Assembly (NCBI GenBank): GCA_035443825.1
Contig: DAOMNN010000007.1
Location: forward strand, 8,629-72,628
Origin: DAOMNN01 sp035443825
Lineage (GTDB): Bacteria; Pseudomonadota; Gammaproteobacteria; Burkholderiales; Rhodocyclaceae
Direction: 5' to 3'
DNA length: 64,000 nucleotides
Shown here: positions 36,742 to 44,397 of the stretch, in pieces
Layout: every line of letters begins with the position of its first letter
Numbering within the stretch: position 1 is the first letter of the stretch
The notes under the pieces: model-generated
The model's database searches: none
The model's input: the letters and a program-made list of their open reading frames with translations, nothing else
Told to the model about the DNA's origin: nothing
Made by a program: the position numbers and the translations under genes

Positions 36742-37644
36742 ATGCTGGTCAGACTGCGACGCGACGTCGCGAACATCGCGCTGCCGACCGCGCAGGTCGC
36801 GATCGTCGCCATCATGGTCGGCATCGACACCGGCTGGGGTTCCCTCGCCGGTCTCGCCCTGCTGATGGCGACCGGACTGTTCGGCTGGCTGCGGTCCACT
36901 CAGCACGCACGCCTGATCCTCGACACGCCGACCGCGCGAATCGCCTCCGCGGCACAAGGCTATACCGAATTGCGCGGTCGAGGCCGACCGCTGGACGGCA
37001 CGCCGCTCCTGTCGCCGGTCAACGCCCTGCCGGTCCTGTGGTACAGGGTAACGACGCAACGCAAGCAGAACGACGGCAAATGGCGGCATCTCGCGACGAA
37101 CGAGAGTGACGCATCCTTCTTGCTCGACGACGGCTCGGGGGTGGTAGCGATCGATCCCGAGGGAGCCGAGATGTTGGTGCGCCGCCGCGACGTGTACAAC
37201 AACGGGGATCTTCGTCACACGCAATGGTCGCTGATCGCCAGCGACCCGATCTACGTACTGGGAGATTTCGTTACCCTTGGCAGCATTTCTCCCGAATTCG
37301 ATACCGCTGCCCAGGTACGCGATCTGCTCGCCGAGTGGAAGCGCAACCACAGTGAGCTGCTCGCGCGCTTCGATCTCGACGGCGACGGGGAGATCGATCT
37401 GCGCGAATGGGAACTGGCTCGCGCGCAGGCGAGGCGCGAGGTGATGCGGCAACGTCGCGACACGCTCGCCGCTGCCGAAGCGCATGTCGTGCGAAAACCG
37501 ACGACGCGACGCCTCTACCTCATCTCGGATCTCGACCCTGCCGTGATTGCCAGGCGATACCGGTTCTGGGCCGGCTTTCATGCGTCGATCTTTCTGGGTG
37601 CCGCCGCGGCGGCCGCCTGGTTCGATCAGATCGGGGCTTTCTAG
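36742..37644 (+). CDS. GIDE-domain membrane protein with EF-hand
   Basis: A 300-residue protein with two N-terminal helices (about 15-50), a middle region like the GIDE/BAM domain of mitochondrial E3 ligase MULAN (GYTELRGRGRPL, PVLWYRVTTQRK), an EF-hand calcium loop DLDGDGEIDLREWE near residue 213, and a last membrane helix near the C-terminus. In bacteria this domain is often next to LemA, as here, forming a conserved two-gene unit of unknown function. No RING domain is present. Start 36742 is the first ATG, 17 bases past lemA. Confidence 0.82.
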   Translation: MLVRLRRDVANIALPTAQVAIVAIMVGIDTGWGSLAGLALLMATGLFGWLRSTQHARLILDTPTARIASAAQGYTELRGRGRPLDGTPLLSPVNALPVLWYRVTTQRKQNDGKWRHLATNESDASFLLDDGSGVVAIDPEGAEMLVRRRDVYNNGDLRHTQWSLIASDPIYVLGDFVTLGSISPEFDTAAQVRDLLAEWKRNHSELLARFDLDGDGEIDLREWELARAQARREVMRQRRDTLAAAEAHVVRKPTTRRLYLISDLDPAVIARRYRFWAGFHASIFLGAAAAAAWFDQIGAF

Positions 37645-37678
37645 AGCGTGTTCTCATCCGCCAATCTCTGCGACAGTA

Positions 37679-39589
37679 TCAACCCTCACCCGTAGCCCTG
37701 GTTTCCAGCGTCTCCCAGCGTTGCATCGCGTCGTCGATCTCATTTCCCAGCGTATCCAGCCGCGCCTTGATGCGAAGCACTTCGTCCGAATTCTGCTCAT
37801 ACAGCGCGGGGTCGGCCAGGCGTTGATGCAGACCAGCCTGTTCGGCTTCGAGTGCTGCAATGTGGTCCGGAAGCCCCTGAAGTTCCTGCTTTTCCTTGAA
37901 CGAGAGCCTGGCCGTGCCAGAAGCAGCGGACCTGGATGCCGATGCGGCACGCGGCGGGGCGGACTTGTCCGCCCTGGGCTGGTCACGCGCCTCGGCCTGC
38001 TTGACCCTGAACCAGTCGGCATAGCCCCCGGCATATTCTCCCCAACGCCCGTCACCCTCGGACGCGATCACCTGGGTAACGACATTGTCCAGAAACGCGC
38101 GGTCGTGACTCACCAGGAACAGTGTCCCGTCGTAACCGGCGAGGAGTTCCTCGAGCAGATCGAGCGTTTCGATGTCCAGATCGTTGGTCGGCTCGTCCAG
38201 CACCATGACATTGGCCGGACGGGCAAACAAGCGCGCGAGGAGCAACCGGTTGCGCTCGCCGCCGGAGAGCGATTTGACCGGGGAGCGCGCTCGCTGCGGC
38301 GCGAACAGGAAGTCACCCAGATAGCCGATCACGTGCTTGCGCTCGCCGCCTATCTCGATGAAATCGGAGCCCGGGCTGATCACTTCGGTAAGCGGCAACT
38401 CGGGATCGAGCTGGGCACGCAACTGGTCGAAATAGGCGACGCTCTGGCGTGTGCCACGCCGCACGGTACCGCTGTCGGATTCGATCTCGCCGAGTATCAG
38501 CTTGAGGAGCGTGGTCTTGCCCGATCCGTTGGGCCCGATGAAACCGACGCGGTCACCGCGCATGATGCGCGTCGAGAAATCACGCACCACCACCCGATCT
38601 CCGAAGCTCTTCGTCACGTGGGTGAGTTCGGCGACCATCCGCCCGCCCTGTTCGCCCGTGTCTACCGCGAGCCGGACATTGCCGGTGCGATCGCGACGCG
38701 CCGCCCGCTCGCGCCGCAAGGATTCGAGCCGACGCACCCGACCTTCGTTGCGGGTGCGCCGTGCCTCGATGCCCTTGCGGATCCAGACCTCCTCCTGCGC
38801 GAGCACCTTGTCGAACCGCGCATTCGCCTTCTCCTCGGTCTCCAGTTCCTCCGCCTTTCGCCGCAGGTAATCACTGAATCGCCCCGGATAGCTGGATAGC
38901 CGTCCGCGATCGAGCTCCAGGATGCGGGTAGCCACATTGTCGAGAAACACGCGGTCGTGAGTGATCACCACGACCGAACCGGGAAACTCCCGAATCAAGC
39001 CTTCGAGCCACAGGATGCCATCCAGGTCGAGGTGATTGGTGGGCTCGTCGAGCAGCAGCAGGTCAGGCTCCGCCACCAGCGCCCTGGCCAGCGCGACGCG
39101 CTTCACTCCGCCACCGGAGAGACTTCCGACCTTTGCCTCGCCCGGCAGTCCGAGGCGCAACACCACCTCCTCGACGCGCTGACTAAGGCGCCACGCATCG
39201 GCGCTTTCGACCTCATGCTGCAATGAATCGAGCCTCGCCATGGCCTGGGGACTCGCGGATTCGGCAACGTCATGCAGCGCCTGATGATATTCGACCAGTA
39301 CGCGTGCGGCCTCGCCAACACCGTCCGCGACAGTTGCGAACACTTCGCGGTCGCTCGAAAAATCGGCCTCCTGCGGCACATATGCCACGCGTAACCCGCT
39401 CTCCCGCCACACCTCGCCGTCATCGAGCGTCGCCTGACCGGCCAGAGCCCGCAGCAGGCTCGACTTGCCCGAGCCGTTGCGCCCGATCAGCGCGACGCGC
39501 TCGCCTGGATCGACCTGAAACGAGACATGATCAAGCAAATCCACATGTCCGAAGGCAAGACAGGCGTTATCGACGGTAAGCAATGGCAT
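37679..39589 (-). CDS. uup: ABC-F family ATPase Uup
   Basis: A 636-residue soluble ABC-F protein with two ATP-binding cassettes and no membrane segments. Walker A motifs are GRNGSGKSSLLR (about residue 36) and GPNGSGKTTLLK (about 355), each with its LSGG signature and a Walker B followed by DEPTNHLD or DEPTNDLD. A C-terminal coiled-coil (about 560-636) is typical of Uup. Members act on ribosomes or branched DNA intermediates. The ATG at 39589 fits the usual Uup start; the ribosome site is weak. Confidence 0.93.
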   Translation of the reverse strand: MPLLTVDNACLAFGHVDLLDHVSFQVDPGERVALIGRNGSGKSSLLRALAGQATLDDGEVWRESGLRVAYVPQEADFSSDREVFATVADGVGEAARVLVEYHQALHDVAESASPQAMARLDSLQHEVESADAWRLSQRVEEVVLRLGLPGEAKVGSLSGGGVKRVALARALVAEPDLLLLDEPTNHLDLDGILWLEGLIREFPGSVVVITHDRVFLDNVATRILELDRGRLSSYPGRFSDYLRRKAEELETEEKANARFDKVLAQEEVWIRKGIEARRTRNEGRVRRLESLRRERAARRDRTGNVRLAVDTGEQGGRMVAELTHVTKSFGDRVVVRDFSTRIMRGDRVGFIGPNGSGKTTLLKLILGEIESDSGTVRRGTRQSVAYFDQLRAQLDPELPLTEVISPGSDFIEIGGERKHVIGYLGDFLFAPQRARSPVKSLSGGERNRLLLARLFARPANVMVLDEPTNDLDIETLDLLEELLAGYDGTLFLVSHDRAFLDNVVTQVIASEGDGRWGEYAGGYADWFRVKQAEARDQPRADKSAPPRAASASRSAASGTARLSFKEKQELQGLPDHIAALEAEQAGLHQRLADPALYEQNSDEVLRIKARLDTLGNEIDDAMQRWETLETRATGEG

Positions 39590-39680
39590 GGTGGTCGCGG
39601 GCAGGTGGGGCAGAAGGCTCGATTCTACCGGGCTGCTAACATAGCAGACGATTTCGGTGATAATGCGGCGCCGCATGCAC

Positions 39681-39782
39681 TAGTGGTCTGCTTCGCAAAT
39701 ACCAGAACACGAAAACGCGCCTTGCCCTGCACCGCAATCCATCGTTTTCGTCATGTCCTTTGATTTACGGAGCAGACCACTA
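39681..39782. mobile_element. MITE-like element with terminal inverted repeats
   Basis: A 102-bp non-coding unit with ends TAGTGGTCTGCT and its reverse complement. Further inner arms match (ACGAAAACG and CGTTTTCGT). CTAG flanks both ends (39680-39683, 39780-39783), compatible with a TA duplication as made by IS630/Tc1 elements. It contains no gene and is probably mobilised in trans. Confidence 0.65.
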
Positions 39783-39815
39783 GGACGATCCGCCGACTCC
39801 GGCACACGAGGTGGA

Positions 39816-41903
39816 ATGGAAGCCTTACTGAAAAAATTCGGCGAACCCGAGCAGGACGAGATGCAGTCGTGGCAGGCGCTCGTCGCCGCGATGCGTCCGC
39901 CCCGCCCGCACGACATCGATCACGCGGCTGACAATCTGCGTACGCTGATTCGCGTACTCGGGCGCCGCGCGGATCTCCGGGATCGTGTCCGGGACGCCGT
40001 CATGCGCCTGTTCCGCGATCGCAAGCTTGTGTCCCTGTATGTCTCTTCCGGTCTGCTGCCTTCGAGCGGCTTCTTTTCCGAGACGGCGAAACGCATCACC
40101 GGCCGCCTCCTGCCGGATGTGCTCGACACCAGCTACATGCGTGGCGTTCTGAACGCAGTGTTCTATCGCGTCAGCGACGAGATCTGGGTGAACGGCATTC
40201 CGGACGAAGACTGGATCGAGCTGATCAATACGCTCTTCGATCCGGATATTCATGAACTCGATAGACGGGACAGGAGCCACCTGCCGGAACCCGTGGAGGA
40301 AGTGATCGAGGCGCTGCGAATGCTTTCCTACCACGTTTCCTCGATCGGTCTGGATCCGGAGCTGGTACGCATCGACCCCGTGCTGGAAGAGCATGAATCC
40401 CCGTTTCTTGCACAGAATGCCGAGCTGATCACCTATCTCGCCTATTTCAAACAATGGTGGAGCGACGAGTCAACACCGATCGAGGACGAGAAGCACCTCG
40501 CAGTCATGCTCGACCAGTGCGAGGACGTCGTACTGCGCATTCGGCGCCGTGCGGCGAAACTGGGCACCAGCTTGTCGCTGACCTTCAAGCTCGAGCGCCT
40601 GCATCAGCATCTCGAGCGCATCGCCGAACTTCTCGAGTTGCTGATCCAACTCAGGACGGAGCGCAACATCAACGCGATCGCGCCCCATATCGCGCGTTTG
40701 CTCAAGAAACTGATCCGCGCCGAATGCCGCAAGAACAAGCTGTCGGATTACTGGGGCAAAAACGTCGAACTGCTTTCCTTGCGCATGACCGAGAGCGCGA
40801 GCCGGACTGGCGAGCGCTACATCTCATCCACCCGCAGTGAATACTTCGGCATCGTGCGATCGGCCGCCCTGGGGGGATTGATCATTGCGTTGATGGGGAC
40901 ACTCAAGATCGTTTTCGGGTGGCAGGGTTTCGCACCGTTGAGCGAAGCGCTCGTGTTCTGTCTGAACTACGGCATCGGTTTCGTCCTCATCCACATCCTC
41001 GGCGGGACGGTGGCGACCAAACAGCCGGCAATGACCGCAAATGCCATCGCGGCCTCGATCGGAGAAGCGAAGGGAAAGACGCGCAACCTGGACAATCTGG
41101 TCGAGCTCATCGTCAGAACGGTCCGCAGCCAGCTGGGTGCAATCCTGGGCAACGTAGGCGTCGCAATCCCCGTGGCCATGTTCCTTGCGTCACTGGTCTG
41201 GGTGCTCTCCGGCAGTCACTTCGTCTCCCCCGAAGAAGCCAACGCGCTGCTCGACCAGGTCAGTCCGCTGAGCGGCGCCATCCTGTTCGCGGCGATCGCC
41301 GGCATTTGTCTATTCCTGTCGGGTCTGATCGCCGGCTACTACGACAATCTTTCGGCTTACGGCCGAATCCCTCAACGACTCCTGCAGCTTCGGTGGCCGC
41401 GTCGCGCTTTCGGGCAGGCGCGCATGGAACGTGTTGCCGAATACGTGGAAAGCAATCTCGGTGCATTGGCGGGAAACTTTTTCTTCGGCTTCCTGCTGGG
41501 CGGCGTCACCGCACTCGGCATGCTGTTCGGTCTTCCGCTGGATATCCGCCACATCGCCTTCTCGTCCGCCTACGTCGGCCATGCCATCGTCGGGCTCGAG
41601 TTCTTCCTGCCATGGCACATAGCCTTGCTGGCGGCAGTGGGTATTGCGCTTATCGGCCTGACCAATCTCACCGTCAGTTTTGCGCTCACGCTGTCGATGG
41701 CATTGCGCGCGAGACGCATCACCTTCGAACAGGGCCAGGATCTGCTCAAGCTCGTGTTTGCAAGATTCATGCGTCACCCACGCGATTTCCTCCTGCCGCC
41801 TCCGCGTGACAGGCAGCAGACGCCGGTACAGGCGGCAACGGATCTGGAGGAAACGACGAAAGCTCGGGATGGCGCGGCAGAAAGACACGCCCGCGCCGAG
41901 TGA
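39816..41903 (+). CDS. SpecificRecomb (Gcr) family membrane protein
   Basis: A 695-residue member of the family annotated as site-specific recombinase Gcr. It has no recombinase catalytic motif; the N-terminal half (about 1-340) is helical and soluble, and the C-terminal half has about eight hydrophobic segments (from AALGGLIIALMGTLKIVFG on). The recombinase name therefore seems misleading, and it is better seen as a membrane protein of unknown role, widespread in betaproteobacteria. ATG at 39816 follows GAGGTGGA. It lies 33 bases after a MITE-like element. Confidence 0.82.
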   Translation: MEALLKKFGEPEQDEMQSWQALVAAMRPPRPHDIDHAADNLRTLIRVLGRRADLRDRVRDAVMRLFRDRKLVSLYVSSGLLPSSGFFSETAKRITGRLLPDVLDTSYMRGVLNAVFYRVSDEIWVNGIPDEDWIELINTLFDPDIHELDRRDRSHLPEPVEEVIEALRMLSYHVSSIGLDPELVRIDPVLEEHESPFLAQNAELITYLAYFKQWWSDESTPIEDEKHLAVMLDQCEDVVLRIRRRAAKLGTSLSLTFKLERLHQHLERIAELLELLIQLRTERNINAIAPHIARLLKKLIRAECRKNKLSDYWGKNVELLSLRMTESASRTGERYISSTRSEYFGIVRSAALGGLIIALMGTLKIVFGWQGFAPLSEALVFCLNYGIGFVLIHILGGTVATKQPAMTANAIAASIGEAKGKTRNLDNLVELIVRTVRSQLGAILGNVGVAIPVAMFLASLVWVLSGSHFVSPEEANALLDQVSPLSGAILFAAIAGICLFLSGLIAGYYDNLSAYGRIPQRLLQLRWPRRAFGQARMERVAEYVESNLGALAGNFFFGFLLGGVTALGMLFGLPLDIRHIAFSSAYVGHAIVGLEFFLPWHIALLAAVGIALIGLTNLTVSFALTLSMALRARRITFEQGQDLLKLVFARFMRHPRDFLLPPPRDRQQTPVQAATDLEETTKARDGAAERHARAE

Positions 41904-41947
41904 ATCGGACTTGGTCAGACGTGCCTAAGGGGCTAGAATTGCGCCCT

Positions 41948-42022
41948 CTCCCTGTAGTTCAATGGATAGAACGAGCGCCTCCTAAGCGCTAGATCTGGGT
42001 TCGATTCCCGGCGGGGGGACCA
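41948..42022 (+). tRNA. tRNA-Arg(CCT)
   Basis: A 75-base cloverleaf with encoded CCA. The acceptor stem CTCCCTG pairs (with two G-U pairs) with CGGGGGG. The D arm starts TAGTTCAATGGATAGAAC, the anticodon loop CTCCTAA gives anticodon CCT, and the T arm has GGTTCGATTCC. Similar to E. coli tRNA-Arg for AGG. It borders the defence island, as tRNA genes often do. Confidence 0.93.
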
Positions 42023-42348
42023 ATAAAAACAAATACTTACTAACCAATATTTATACATTTGCAAGAAACTTTTCTCTGTGTACGCCATGTGTACGCGATG
42101 AAGAGAATTCACTCCTCTTAACCGCCTTCGATATTCGGGGATGTTGATGAGGCGACGCACATTCACCGGGTCCGAAGTTCCGGCGACATCGCCAGTCCGG
42201 CTGCTGCCGATCCACCCCCAGTCCTGCAATGCTCCGGCCAGCCCCGACGGCACTCGCAAACCGCTCTTGTTGCCCCCTTATTCCGTCCATGACCAAGCAG
42301 CTGTTCGGAAAGCCACCGATTCTCGGTCACGCGGGCTCGCAAAAAACA
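42023..42348. other. 326-base gap between tRNA-Arg and brxL
   Basis: The first 70 bases are AT-rich, with two copies of GTGTACGC at 42076 and 42090. No integrase gene or intact open frame can be supported. It may hold the scar of the island junction and the brxL transcript end. Confidence 0.45.
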
Positions 42349-44397
42349 TCACTCCACCCCCAGCGCCTTGAACGTCGCATCCACTGGATCCGAGTAAAAG
42401 CTCGTTTGGAACTTCGCGAACAGCTCTCCCGGCACAGTCGGGATGTCCGTCACACTCGACATCGGCAGCAGGATCCGCTTCGCGCCGGCGTCGAAGGCAA
42501 CCTGCAGACTCTCGGCGAGGTTGCGAACCTGGACGACCGTACCCCCAAGGCTCATATCGCCCAATACAACCATCTGCGGCTGGATCGGCTTGGAAAGTGC
42601 CGCCGAGCACAGGGCGATCAGGCTCGCCAGCGTAAGTGCCTTCGGGGTGCCGGTATGCTGCAACTCGACTAGATGTAGGTGAAAATCATGCTCCCCCGGC
42701 TTGATCGAAGCACTGATCCGGTTGGCATTGGCCTTGAAGTAGTCGAACGCCACCTTGACCGCCTCACGCGGGGCCATGCCCGAGGCGGACGCCTTTCCGT
42801 TGCCGGGGATGGCCTGGACCTCCAGCCTGTAGGTCCCGGGCATCTCGGCCTCACCCAGGCTGATCGTATGCAGGGTGCCTGAACTGAGCCGCCCGTCCGG
42901 AATCAACGCGCCACCGGACTGCTCCGGCACTGTGACAAAGCGCTCCTGCGTGTCCTCCAGGTCGATGTAGCTGAAGTGCACGTCATAGAATTCCATGCCG
43001 CCAATTTTCTTCAGCTGCTCCTTAACCCGGCGACGCACCTCCAGCGCGTATTCCAGGCAACGACGAACCGCTTCCTTGTCAAACTCGCCATGCGGATGGA
43101 GTAGCTTGAGCAACCCGGACACGGTTCGCCGCACCGCAATCGTATCGCGCTGGTTCAGGTTGTTGCCCAACTTGAACCACTTGTCGATCGCGTCCGAGAA
43201 ACTCCACTTGCGCATCTCGCGCAGGTATTCAGCCAGGTAATCCACGATCAATCCGTACTGGTTGGTGAAGAACTCCGGCCGCATCTTCGGAATCTCCCAC
43301 CCCGGCACATACGCATGAAATCGGTCGAAGAAGGCCGAGTCGATCATCGCTTCCGGAAACGGCGCCAGCAGATGGCTGGTCTTCACCAGCGATTCCACGC
43401 TCTGGTTGATGTTGCCCACGAATACCATCGAGGCGTTGGCGTTGATCGCCTCTCGCCCACGGCTGAAGGACCCGGAAGCCATGTAGTCCTTCATGATCTG
43501 CACGCCGTCGTGGTCCTTGAAGCGGATCCCGGCCACCTCGTCGAATGCCACCGTATCCCACAACCCGACCAGGCCCACTTTGCGCTCGGTCATGTTATAG
43601 AACAGGTTGGCCACCGTGGTCTGCCCGCCCGACACCAGAATGCTGTTGGGGCTGATTTCCTTGTAGATGTGGCTCTTGCCGGTGCCACGGGGCCCCAGTT
43701 CGCAGTAGTTGTAGTTGTTCTCCACCAGCGGGATCATGCGCGCAAGCAAATGCCATTTGGCACGCTCCTTGAAGCAGATCGGCTCCATGCCGGTCGAGCG
43801 CAGCAGTACGTCCATCCATTCCGTTTCGGAGAACGCCTTGCGCGCCTCGAACAAACCCTTCAGATCCATGTTGGGCATCTGGATCGGCTTGAGCTCGGTT
43901 ACGATGAAAGGCGAGCCGCGCTGATTCTCCTCGAACCGGTACTGCAACGTAACAATGCACCAGATACCGCCCACCAGCAGCTTTTCAAACTCGCGGACAA
44001 AGGTATCTGACACCTCCGCGTTTTTGACGCCCAGGTTGGAAAGCAGGGCCTCATAAACATTGCGCTTGTCGTTCAGCTTCACCGTGACCTTGTCGATCAC
44101 CTTGTAGCTGCCGCTCTCGCGGATCTTGGACTTCACCTTCTCGGCTTCGTCCGGGCGCACGTAGTTCTCGGCCAGGATCCGCTTCACGTTCTTCAGCCCG
44201 GCTTCGATCGTCTGCGCATCGTCCGACGCGCAATACATGCCCAGCAGGTACTCCAGCACATAGACGGGAACGTTCGCGCCTTCCTTGATCAGCTTGGTCA
44301 GATCCTTGCGGACCACCTTGCCGGCAAAGTGCGTGTTGAGGAGCTTATCGAGGTTCGAGGTTTCGACGGTTTCGTTCATTTCTGCGTCAGAAGTCAT
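42349..44397 (-). CDS. brxL: BREX system Lon-like AAA+ protein BrxL
   Basis: A 682-residue BrxL, a core protein of type I BREX. An N-terminal domain (1-200) precedes an AAA+ module with Walker A GPRGTGKSHIYKE (about residue 245) and Walker B-like WDTVAFDEVAG, then a C-terminal Lon-like fold. In that fold the aligned catalytic Ser is replaced (TGTPKALTL) and the Lys position reads Ala in VRNLAESLQVA, so it is probably not a protease. It overlaps the end of pglZ. Start 44397 or the Met 18 bases later are both possible. Confidence 0.93.
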   Translation of the reverse strand: MTSDAEMNETVETSNLDKLLNTHFAGKVVRKDLTKLIKEGANVPVYVLEYLLGMYCASDDAQTIEAGLKNVKRILAENYVRPDEAEKVKSKIRESGSYKVIDKVTVKLNDKRNVYEALLSNLGVKNAEVSDTFVREFEKLLVGGIWCIVTLQYRFEENQRGSPFIVTELKPIQMPNMDLKGLFEARKAFSETEWMDVLLRSTGMEPICFKERAKWHLLARMIPLVENNYNYCELGPRGTGKSHIYKEISPNSILVSGGQTTVANLFYNMTERKVGLVGLWDTVAFDEVAGIRFKDHDGVQIMKDYMASGSFSRGREAINANASMVFVGNINQSVESLVKTSHLLAPFPEAMIDSAFFDRFHAYVPGWEIPKMRPEFFTNQYGLIVDYLAEYLREMRKWSFSDAIDKWFKLGNNLNQRDTIAVRRTVSGLLKLLHPHGEFDKEAVRRCLEYALEVRRRVKEQLKKIGGMEFYDVHFSYIDLEDTQERFVTVPEQSGGALIPDGRLSSGTLHTISLGEAEMPGTYRLEVQAIPGNGKASASGMAPREAVKVAFDYFKANANRISASIKPGEHDFHLHLVELQHTGTPKALTLASLIALCSAALSKPIQPQMVVLGDMSLGGTVVQVRNLAESLQVAFDAGAKRILLPMSSVTDIPTVPGELFAKFQTSFYSDPVDATFKALGVE

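Noticed and set aside
39816..41903. site-specific recombinase as a mobile-element marker
   Set aside because: The family name is historical; the protein is a membrane protein without recombinase motifs and does not mark an integrated element.
41933..42259. 108-residue frame across the tRNA
   Set aside because: The peptide RRESNPDLALRRRSFYP-like text is the usual antisense translation of a tRNA-Arg gene.
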